A stretch of DNA of 64,000 bases. Source: Pristionchus mayeri (Eukaryota > Nematoda > Chromadorea > Rhabditida > Neodiplogasteridae). The notes under the pieces were generated by a model. The model was given only the letters and a program-made list of their open reading frames with translations, had not been told where the DNA came from and did no database searches. Below, piece after piece: positions 49,172-58,274 of the stretch (the first letter of the stretch is position 1; each line of letters opens with the position of its first letter). The DNA is taken from contig BTRK01000005.1 of assembly GCA_036245805.1 (NCBI GenBank), positions 41,155,216 through 41,219,215 on the forward strand, written 5' to 3'. A program made the translations under genes and the position numbers.

Positions 49172-49740
49172 TAAAATTACAACACTTTATTTTAAAATAA
49201 TTAAATTAAAGGGCAGTCATGCAGCGCCATTGAAACATTTCAAATACTGCGATTCCCAAAAAATCATGAATTTGACACACGGAATATTGGTTGCCCCAGT
49301 TGACTTTGGGGTGTACGGTAATTTATCGATTCGTCTTTATTATGAAAAGTGTGGCTCGATCAGGCAAGCTCAACATCATCTTTGGGTAGCAGCAGATCTG
49401 TGCTGTCCTCTCATATGACGCTTTTTCTAGAAAATGAGTACGGTAGCTGACAGACAAACAGACGGACACCACTTTTTTGCACCTCCTACATTCGTGTTTC
49501 AAGAAAATTCTTAGGTTTCATATCTGCTGACGATACATAACCGATGCGCACCCGCACCCAAACGCACAGCTCCCCACCTACTCCACGTCGAAAAAGCTAT
49601 CGGGTTATGGTAAAGCAGCAACTAGCGGGCAACTACGTTCTGTTACAGGCATACAACTAAGTTTTATATGCTTAAAATAACAGACTCATGACTTGGATAG
49701 AGCTAATTTTGACCTACCGTAATCATATACTATTCTCTGT

Positions 49741-50051
49741 GATTGCAAAGTAATATTGCGGCAAGTAGTTTGCCCGAAAAGTAAGTTGCCAGCAGCTTTC
49801 GCGTAATTTTACTTTTTCGGTCTTAAAAAATAAAACTTGCTGGCAACTAACTTTTTAATTGTTTAATTTGTAACATTGAAACAATATTGTAGCAAACTGA
49901 CTTTATATTTTTGCGTAAGATCAAAGTAAGTTACTGGTAAGTTGCAAACGCAAAGTAACTAGAAAGTAATATTGTCGTAAGATGTTTACAATTTTACTAG
50001 TAAGTTGCTGGCAACTAACTTTACTACTTGCCGCAATATTACTTTGTAATC
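49741..50051. mobile_element. 311-bp palindromic MITE inserted in an array unit
   Basis: Ends GATTGCAAAGTAATATTG and CAATATTACTTTGTAATC, continuing CGGCAAGTAGT on both. The interior repeats AAGTTGCTGGCAACTAAC and variants in both orientations. The other type-B units lack it between ACCTACCGTAATCA and CCATCATT, which explains the longest unit (976 bp). No target duplication is clear. Confidence 0.88.
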
Positions 50052-50101
50052 AAATTTTCCATCATTCCCAAGCTTTTCGAAGCGTGGCAAAACGTTTTGA
50101 C

Positions 50102-50166
50102 GACGATGTGCATCGAACCCCATACTTCGTGTTTGTCAGCCCATCGCGTTAGCCACTCGGCCATGG
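50102..50166 (-). pseudogene. tRNA-like segment 6
   Basis: Minus strand: TGGCCGAGTGGCTAACG, then GGTTCGATGCACATC. Followed by CAAAACGTTTTG. Confidence 0.75.
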
Positions 50167-51785
50167 TAAAAATATGAAATGTTTCAAATTTTTTAAATAA
50201 TAGGACGATCATCATTTACTAAAGAAACAATTTAATTGCTGCCTTTTTGAAAAAGTCATGAAGTCGCTCCAACGAAAATTAGTCGCCCCACCGGACTTTT
50301 GGGGTGTACGGTAATCGATCGGTCCGCGGTTTTGGGAAAATGGTTGGGTCGGCCATACAAGTAACATCGCATATTCAGATTGCAGAAAGGTTTGTTAGTT
50401 TTGGAGAAAATGACGTCACCTGGACACACGGACAGAATGACACGGTTTTTTGAAAGTCCTGAAAATATTGCCGAGGAGACCAAAGCTGCACTTGTGCGTA
50501 ATGGGCATGTGCCCCGATGCCGCACGCAGCGCCCCCACTCCCACGCCCCCACAAACCCCACAGCAAAAAAGCTTACGGGTTACTGGTAATATAGCTACTA
50601 GCGGGCAACTACGTCTAAATCATAAATCTGACCCAGCGTCTGACCCAACGCCACGGTATACGGTAGCTTTCGGATACTGTAGGAGGACGGTTTTAAAGTT
50701 TTCCTTCGATTCTACGACGAAATCATGAATCTGACCCACCGTCTGACCCAACGCCATGGTATACGGTAGCTTTTGGATACTGTAGGGGTACGGTATTACA
50801 GTTTTCCTTCGATTCGCCGACGAAATCATGAATCTGACCCACCGTCTGACCCACCGCCACGGTATACGGTAGCTTTCGGTTACGGTAGCATTTTCATATT
50901 GATGTTTTGCATTGATCCGCCGATGAAATCATGAATCTGACCCAGCGTCTGACCCAACGCCACGGTATACAGTAGGTACGGTTGGTAAGGATTACGGTAG
51001 GCATACGGTATTGATCTTTAATGTCGATCGGCTGAATGACTTGATTTACGTAACAAAGATATGAAGTATGTGTTTTGCCTCAAAAAATCATAAGGTTGCC
51101 CCACCGAAAAAGATCTGACCGAGTTGACTTACAGGGTATATGGTAATCGATTGGATTCTGGTAGGGTGGAAAATTCTAGTCGGGCCATGCAGGCCTTACA
51201 GCATATTTGGATTGCAGAGGCCATTGGTCATTATCACAAGAAGTCGGAAAGCCCAAAAGTACAGTATCGACGGATACACAGACAACGGGAAAACGATTTT
51301 TCGAGATTTTTCCATTTTCCTCTAAATTTTTTTTACATGTTAAGTATCTGCAGACCATACAGGCCCCTTGCGCACACGATCCCAAACATGCCATCCCCTC
51401 ACCTCCTCCAGATCAAAAAAGCTTACGGGTTAAGGTAATATAGCAACTAGCGGGGAACTACATCTTTTTACGAGGGAAATATGGGTACGGTAGCTTTTGG
51501 ATTCCGTGGGCGTACGGTATTGACGTTTTGAAACAATTTTAGGACGAAATCATAAATCTGACCCAGCGTCTGACCCAACGCCATGGTATACGGTAGCTTT
51601 CGGAAACATGCTATGAGTATGTTATTGAAGTTTTGCGTCGATCCGCTGACGAAATCACTAATCTGACGCAGCGTCTGACACAACGACACGGTATACGGTA
51701 GCTTTCGGTTACGGTAGCCTACCATAGCATACGACATTTTGTCCAACATGCCCAAGCTTCTCCACGATTGGCAAAACATTTTGAC

Positions 51786-51850
51786 GGTGGCGGGAATCGA
51801 ACCCCCAACTTTGTGTTTTTCAGTCCATCGCGTTAGCCACTTGGCCATGG
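51786..51850 (-). pseudogene. tRNA-like segment 7
   Basis: Minus strand: TGGCCAAGTGGCTAACG and a perfect B box GGTTCGATTCC, followed by CAAAATGTTTTG. Nearly identical to segment 1. Confidence 0.8.
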
Positions 51851-52273
51851 TAAAATTACAACAGTATATTTAAAAATAATTAAATTTAGTTTTTTTTTCA
51901 AATTATGCGTTTCTCAAAAATATTTTGTGCGCGCTCTGGAATATTAGTTGCCCCACCGGACTTTTAGGGTGTACGGTAATCGATTGGTTCGGGTATTTGA
52001 AAAAAAGTGTATCTCGAGCAGGCAAGTCTCACATCACTTTTGGATACCAGAATTTATGAGTTGTCGGTTATAATCGAGTTAAAATCAGAAATGGATACGG
52101 TAATGGACAGACAAACATCGTGACACCTGTTTTTCGCACCTCCTACATTTGTGTTTCAAGAAATTTCTTAGGTTTCATGTGTGCTGATCTTACAATATCG
52201 TGCCCCCCCTCACCCAAACGCACAGCTCCCCACCTCTTCCAGATCAAAAAAGCTATCGGGTTATGGTAAAGTA

Positions 52274-52667
52274 GCAATGTAACCAGGGTGAATAGGTTTA
52301 GAATTCCCAATATCGTCACACTTTCATGCTCTACAGGTGTAAGAAAGAACGAATGCCAACCACTAACAAGAGTGTGATCAACAAGCAACAGCGAATTATT
52401 TGTTAGAAAACTGTGAACTCTCGTGTTTCAGTGAGTTTCCTAATGGTATTTTGAGATTTCGTCAATCTCAGCAAGTTTTCAATATTAAAATTCCAATATC
52501 ATCCATGGAACTTTTGTGTCGATAATTTATATTTTGAAACAAACTATGTACTCATTGCTAAAGAAGATTCGCACAGAAGACTACATAAGATTCGCAATTT
52601 ACTCATTCGACAGCACTTTTCGCTGTTTCGTGAGTTCAGCCTGATTCTCCAGAATCGTTGTGCCCTG
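52274..52667. other. Array edge and module M4, no gene
   Basis: 52403-52470 carries CTGTGAACTCTCGTGTTTCAG (TGTTTCA at 52424-52430) followed by GAGTTTCC, matching 36752-36790 and 44640-44690. The rest is unassigned. Confidence 0.5.
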
Positions 52668-52810
52668 CACAGCGTGTCAGAGCGGACAATCTGACGGCGG
52701 AGATCATTTTCGAACTCTCGATTGCGCTAGATCGAAATGAAATTACAGAGTAAACATATTAGGTGAAACATATTCCACCTTGAGGGTTGCAGAGCAAAAT
52801 ATAGCGAAAT

Positions 52811-53248
52811 ACATGGTCATTAGCGCCCTTCCCCAAGTTGAAACAGGTCGAAATATCGATTTTCAAATTTTGGGACATGACCCAAAATTTACATGGTCAC
52901 ATGACCCAAAATTTGAAAATCGATATTTCGACCTGTTTCAACTTGGGGAAGGGCGCTAATGAACACAATGGGTTTCAAATAATGCAGAAATGTCCCTCTA
53001 ATCTAGTCAGAGAGCGGGGTGTATATAAATGTGAGTTTTCATACGATGAATTCAAGAAAATGCGCAAAACTGTACAATAGGTCAAAGTGGCCCTAGGGAT
53101 ATGGCTAGAAATGTAGAGCACGATGAGCTGAAAATTTCATCTGTTGAAAGTGAGTCTCTATCTTCTCGATGAACCGTGCTACAGAGCCTGGAATTTGGCT
53201 AGGAATAGGCTAGAATCCCCCGAGAGCGCGCGCTCTAACTAGAGTTGT
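52811..53248. mobile_element. P-family fragment with a small inverted duplication
   Basis: 52900-53248 matches the left half of P elements (GAAATGTCCCTCTAA, ATTTCATCTGTTGAAAGTGAG, ending CGAGAGCGCGCGCTC). Its beginning, 52827-52960, is itself a short palindrome: CGCCCTTCCCCAAGTTG mirrored by CAACTTGGGGAAGGGCG. Confidence 0.8.
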
Positions 53249-53266
53249 CTATCCGAAATTCACTTC

Positions 53267-53417
53267 CACAGCGTGTCAGAGCGGACAAACTCCTTTCTTC
53301 TCGCGGCGGTCCATTTCTCTACATTCCCTGTCGCTGAGCCGTCAGGTCAAGGAGAAAGTGGCTGAAACTTACGCCATAACCAAATTTGGAAATTAAAATT
53401 AACTAACACCGATTGGC
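53267..53417. repeat. 151-bp direct repeat, copy 1
   Basis: From CACAGCGTGTCAGAGCGG to TAACACCGATTGGC, almost identical to 54029-54179. Includes AACTCCTTTCTTCTCGCG and CATTCCCTGTCGCTGAG. Confidence 0.93.
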
Positions 53418-54028
53418 CTCTCGATGCACAATCTTTTGAGAACTCACTGAAACACGAGTCTTCACAGTTCTTCGATTCCAAGATTAGCCAATACTGTCGA
53501 CCACATAACGTAGACAAATGGTGCACCAGCCAACGACCGTAACATAAAATACTACAGCTGATTGGGGTAGGACGGAGCTCTGAGGTTGCGGGAGCTGCAG
53601 ATTTTAATCGTTGTTTCTATGGAATATTTTTTGCGATCGAGATCACGAATTCTGAATGAGGATGATTTGTGTTTCACTAATGGGATATGTCAAGAGTTGG
53701 TTACGAGATCTCGATTTCCTCTCTTACTCCTTTTTCAATGCACATAATAATAAAAACGTCGAAAACTTGATGGCTTTGCAGACTGGCATCGGAGGTGGCT
53801 CTCGGAAGGAAGTGAGACAGATGAGTGTGCGTCTCGTCTGGTGGAGAACTGTGCAAAGATTGGTTTAGAAAATAAAAAAAAATGTAGCTGAATTTGTGAT
53901 GTGCGATCGTCTCCACAACTCTTGCGTGAAAGAAATTAATTTATACGAATAACGCACGGCATGGTGATCCCAAATTCACAAATAATATAAAAATATATTA
54001 ATATTTTAAAATACTTGCGTTAACAGGG

Positions 54029-54179
54029 CACAGCGTGTCAGAGCGGACAAACTCCTTTCTTCTCGCGGCGGGCCATTTCTCTACATTCCCTGTCGCTGAG
54101 CGGTCAGGTCAAGGAGAAAGTGGCGGAAACTTACGCCATAACTAAATTTGGAAATTAAAATTAACTAACACCGATTGGC
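54029..54179. repeat. 151-bp direct repeat, copy 2
   Basis: Same as copy 1 with a few substitutions (GGGCC for GGTCC, GAGCGG for GAGCCG, GGCGG for GGCTG). Confidence 0.93.
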
Positions 54180-54287
54180 AAGTGTTCTAAGCCATAATCC
54201 ATGTACCTACTATTAAAATTTGGTATTTTTATCTCGCTCCCTGGATTTTCTATTAAGCATTTACTTTTTAATATGTATTTTCATCTG

Positions 54288-54572
54288 CAAATGAGAACTA
54301 GTCTGAGCACAATATCGGGAGACCCTACATGTGGGTTATTTTCTGAATCCTCATGAGTAGCTAAACTGCAACAGACAGATTTTTGATATTTTTTTAGTAT
54401 TCGAAAAAAAAGCTAAAAATATGCAACGAAATTTGCATTTTCCATGATTACTCGAATACTAAAAACAATATCAAAAATCTGTCTGTTGCAATTGTAGAGC
54501 TACTCATGAGGATTCAGAAAATAACCCACTTGTAGGGTCTGCCGATATTGAGCTCAGACGAGTTCTCATTTG
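54288..54572. mobile_element. Complete palindromic MITE, family T (285 bp)
   Basis: Ends CAAATGAGAACTAGTCTGAG and CTCAGACGAGTTCTCATTTG. Arms pair through TTTTCTGAATCCTCATGAG/CTCATGAGGATTCAGAAAA and CAACAGACAGATTTTTGATA. Axis near 54430. A truncated relative is at 1107. Confidence 0.92.
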
Positions 54573-54780
54573 AAAATCCACATGATTTTCGTTCCGATAT
54601 TGTTGTTTCAAAATGAGTTTCACAAAACGTATTAATTATTTCGCTATATTTTGCTCTGCAACCCTCAAGGTGGAATATGTTTCACCAAATATGTTTACTC
54701 TGTAATTTCATTTCGATCTAGCGCAATCGAGAGTTCGAAAATGATCTCCGCCGTCAGATTGTCCGCTCTGACACGCTGTG

Positions 54781-56197
54781 ACTTCGCAATTCCGCATTGA
54801 TTTGCATTTCCATTTCCCTTTTCGCAATTCGGTCGAGCCGCTCTATTTTTCGCAATCACTTCGCAATTTTTGCAATGGTTATTTTTTTATTCCGAACTAT
54901 TAATGCTATTAACGAATGCGATATGATTCCGATTCTCTGTTGAATACAGCGCAAATTAGTCCTCTTTTCAATTGTTCCAATTGAATGGGGAAATCAGTGT
55001 TAACGCAATCTACAATTTCAAACCAATTATCTTTATGGATAGGTCGAGGCCTAGTTGCACTTGCAAAATTTAAGGTGAGTTAGATGGAAAGAACTGGGGA
55101 ATGATGTTGCATGAGCGAGTGGCGGGTCGGATCCGTCAACGGATCAATTAATTACGGGTTATGATCTAACTGTGAAACGGAAATAAAGATAATATGGAAA
55201 TATATTCGTGTAGAATTTATGGGTTGTGTACTTTCCAGGTATTTGGTCACTATGAATGCTAAAGCATTCCCAAAACAGGAATAATGATGTGGAATTGTCT
55301 GAAATGCGATTTTCTTCGAATTGGTGTAGTGTTTTGCTCTAACCGGCTGAGATACATTGTTGAAACAATTACGGAAAAATTTCATAATTTAAAAAAAATC
55401 ATGGATTACTGTATTTTTTTACATGATCTGCGCTGCCGCGCGCGCAGATGCGGATCGAAAATCTGGCGATGCTCGTCGGTTACCCTCGTCGACTTATTGG
55501 TGAAGTCAGAAGCAATTCGAATTTTCGGCCTGTGCCAAGGCGCTGAACAAATATGTCGGTTTTCTCAGATAGTCTGTTTGTAGAGTTTAGAGTATTGTCT
55601 AGGTCATGTAACAGGAATGGATTGATATAATGGGTTGATTGAATGACAACAGGGTTGGGTTGAAATGTGTTGATATTGGTACGGCAAAATCGAAGCACTG
55701 ATTCTTGTGATACTCTTACGCATATGCAGGAACTGGAATGCTCCTTGCTCAATTGCGCACTCGCCTCCGAATGCATTCCCAATACGCTACACTAAAAACG
55801 CGAATACGAATACATATCAGATACGTCTCATAAGTATTATCTCGGCTGGGCAAAGCGGGTCATAGTTTTTTGCATAAAGCAACGATGAGAAACAATTTCA
55901 CGGTCTGCTTCTTCAGATTAAAAATCGAAATTTCATTAATTATTTGCATCTGGCTGCGCCTTCAAGTAGATAGTAAAATATGCAAACAAATTTGCAATTT
56001 CTTGCAATTTCGGGTAATCGTCATTCCACCAAGATCTCGACTGATCATACTATTCTAAATCGAACTTCCACCCTTTCTCTCACCTGCTCCCGTCAGTGCC
56101 TTGTTTCATTCCGTGCGATCTTTTGTTTCACCATCAATGCATATTCAAAGCCAATTGCATCTTCAACAGTGTTCTGGAATCTTTCGACCAATCACAA
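54781..56197. other. No gene; contains a half Q element
   Basis: 55385-55582 equals the right half of a Q element from its core outward (GCGCGCAGATGCGGATCG, TCAGATAGTCT end; compare 25240-25385). The left half is missing. 54790-54900 has several TTCGCAATT words. The frames at 55284 and 55480 overlap the Q remnant and are not conserved. Confidence 0.5.
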
Positions 56198-56337
56198 TTT
56201 GGCTCTGTCTCAGTTTAGAGGTTCCAAAAAAATTTAGAGGTTCCAAATCAATTTAGAGGTTCATTCAGTTTATATGTTCTAAATCAAATTAGAGGTCCAA
56301 TCAATTTAGAGGTCCATACAAATTAGAGGTTCCAAAT
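56198..56337. mobile_element. One end of the TTTAGAGGTTCC foldback-like family
   Basis: Starts TTTGGCTCTGTCTCAG, as the element at 60360, followed by about seven copies of TTTAGAGGTTCCAAATCAA or shorter variants. The rest of that element is missing. Confidence 0.8.
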
Positions 56338-56400
56338 CTTTTTTTGAAGTCAACTTTATATCGTTTAAAATTACCAACGAATGATACAGTGAACGAAATA

Positions 56401-57309
56401 TTAGGTTGATGCAAAAGTCTTGCGGTTTTTTGTGTCCTTGCTTTGAACTATCATAATTATCTCGTCCCAAATCACGATGACTAATAAACATAGCAATGTT
56501 TAGAGGTATGTTTGTACTTTACATACACGCATTTCAATCAATCCGATATCGCAATCAACGCAATAAATTATGATAAAGCCAATTAGAATGTATTCTCAAA
56601 ATTTTGCATTAAATGTATTTTACTGGATATTTGTTGTCAAAATTCACGAAACCTGCCCATACTGATGTCTGAGAAGTATTACGTATACCCTTTCAGAAAA
56701 TATGTTAGAGCTGTCTCTCGATTAAGTTTGGACCGAATTACATGCTATTGAAAATATGCTTTCGATTCTGGTTACATGAAACTTTTTCGGATTTTTTGCA
56801 TCGAAGACCAAGCATATAGGCTTCGCTATGAGTGCACTATATTCATCCATTAAGAGGCTTTATTCTCTGAAAAAAATATTCTCGCCTGCACCTTTCTCGT
56901 TTCAGAAAATTTGAATTTCTCATTTTCCAAAAATATGCGAAATGAACATAAAGAATGCAATATGTAGTCATTTACAGATCAATGCCTTTCTCAAAAGGAT
57001 GTAACTTCCATCATCCATGAGAAAAAGTATGTATAGGGTAAAGATGGGAGCTTCATATAACCACCAGGAATTGAGCACTCATGCTTCAGAGGAAACATAA
57101 TATTGAAAAATGTGTCGTTTTCGATGGATAAATGTTCGCAATTTTAACTTTGCCCTGCTCTCCCCTCTCCGATTGGGCAATGCTGATAGGGTGCGCATAT
57201 GAAAGAGTATGCAAGGCCTCATTAGTAATTAATATACGGAAGGTCATCGGTCAAACTGAAATAAGAAGACAAAATATCAAAAAACCGCAAGACTTTTGCA
57301 TCAACCTAA
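56401..57309. mobile_element. Mariner-ended element, 909 bp
   Basis: Perfect terminal inverted repeats starting TTAGGTTGATGCAAAAGT and continuing CTTGCGGTTTTTTG on both sides. TA flanks at 56399-56400 and 57310-57311. The interior has no transposase motif and some likeness to the 41706 element. The near-perfect ends suggest recent movement by a transposase supplied elsewhere. Confidence 0.9.
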
Positions 57310-57316
57310 TAGTATA

Positions 57317-58200
57317 TATGAGAGGAATCGCGAAAGAATCGACCACGCGGCGGCGGTAGGAATCATGTTTGTCCTATTTCGAAACAAATTTGGTTACAAG
57401 TACTTCAAATGATGATCTTTCAAACTGCATCGTCAGAATTTTGATATCTGTCGTCATCGTCGAGATTCAGAAGGACAAAGGTACTACCACTGTTCGACAG
57501 TCAAATCGCGCTCACTTAAATGATCACAATTCCCTTTCAAATTAAGATAGAAGGGCGTTATTTTTTCCAATGAAAGCTACCATAATGCGCTACAACTTTC
57601 ATGTTGAAGTAATCATTCCTGGACCTCACCCTGGTGCGGGGCTGTCGGGTCAACCAAAATTTTTGTAACTTTGGAAATCGGAAAAACTTTCTGCGTTTTC
57701 ATGCTTAAGTTGTAGTTCATATATATGCCTCACATTTTGCCAAAAATGAGCAAAATCGGGGCATAGACAAAAAAGGGGGCGCACTTTCGTGATGCGACCC
57801 TAAAATGAGTTCCGGTATCGAATACTTCCATATCTTAAATTACCTTTGTTTGCGCTCAAAATCGTTCAAATACATCCAAAAGAATATTTAAAATTGTTTC
57901 CGCCCATAGCATAACACTGTCATGGGCCATAAATGCTCGCATGACCCAAAACTTGAAAATCGATATTTCGACCCAATCCAACTTGGGGGGTTGGCCCTAA
58001 TGCACTGAATGGGTTTCTCACAACGTAGAAATGTCCCTCTAAACTAGTCAAAGAAAGGGGGGACCTAGAAATATGGTTTTGCATCTGAGGAATTCACTGA
58101 AAAGCGACAAACTGCACTTTAGGTCAAAGTAGTCCTAGAGATTCGGCTTATGGCCGGAAATGTAGAGAAATATTCTATCTATTGAAAGTGAGTTTAAATC
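57317..58200. mobile_element. Left arm of a P-family palindrome (right arm missing)
   Basis: From TATGAGAGGAATCGCGAA through TCGTCAGAATTTTGATAT, GTGCGGGGCTGTCGGGTC and GAAATGTCCCTCTAAAC to CTATTGAAAGTGAGTTT near the palindrome axis. The mirrored half is absent, so this is a half-element. Confidence 0.88.
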
Positions 58201-58274
58201 TGTAGTATAGAAATTAGTAATACCCTTTTAGTAATAATTCCATAATAAGTAGTAATAATAATTATCACAGAGTA
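58201..58274. other. Short spacer with a TA target
   Basis: AT-rich; ends in the TA (58273-58274) that is duplicated at the far side of the mariner. Confidence 0.5.

Larger units (their letters stand above)
44696..52273. repeat. Tandem array of ~9 long units (0.75-0.98 kb) bearing tRNA-like segments
   Basis: The junction word AACTAGCGGGCAACTACG (or close variant) recurs at 44696, 45465, 46317, 47235, 47991, 48854, 49620, 50596 and 51445, and a decayed form ends the array at 52274. Spacings are 769, 852, 918, 756, 863, 766, 976, 849 and 829 bp. Each unit ends with CAGATCAAAAAAGCTATC or AAAAAAGCTTACGG-type sequence before the junction. Most contain TTGCCCCAC(C)GGAC..GGTGTACGGTAATCGATTGG. Two subtypes are visible. 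Type A has runs of CTGACCCAGCGTCTGACC and CACGGTATACGGTAGC (45465, 47991, 48854, 50596, 51445). Type B has CGGACTCATGACTTGGAT (46317, 47235, 49620). Units at 45465 and 51445 are strikingly alike. All clear tRNA-like segments lie on the minus strand. Open frames starting MAKWLTRW/MAEWLTRW are translations of the tRNA-like part, not proteins. Confidence 0.93.
52668..54780. mobile_element. Composite element with CACAGCGTGTCAGAGCGG termini
   Basis: The terminus CACAGCGTGTCAGAGCGG occurs in plus orientation at 52668, 53267 and 54029, and inverted at the right end (54763-54780). The outer ~135 bp at each end are inverted copies of one another (TCTGACGGCGGAGATCAT; CAGAGTAAACATATTAGG; GGGTTGCAGAGCAAAAT). 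The sub-element 53267-54780 has ACTTC directly outside both ends, a possible target duplication. Inside lie a P-family fragment (52811-53248), the M3-M4 pair in minus orientation (53430-53610; TGAAACA at 53448-53454) and the T-family MITE. No transposase is visible. A hAT-like assignment would be a guess. Confidence 0.75.

Noticed and set aside
45489..51848. Open frames starting MAKWLTRW, MAEWLTRW (126, 60, 82 and 126 codons) as a protein family
   Set aside because: They are translations of the tRNA-like segment and the tandem unit; the shared N-terminus is the A box and B box read as codons. Frames end at different places in each unit.
45807..51850. Functional tRNA genes
   Set aside because: A and B boxes are good, but acceptor and anticodon stems do not base-pair and no plausible anticodon arm forms.
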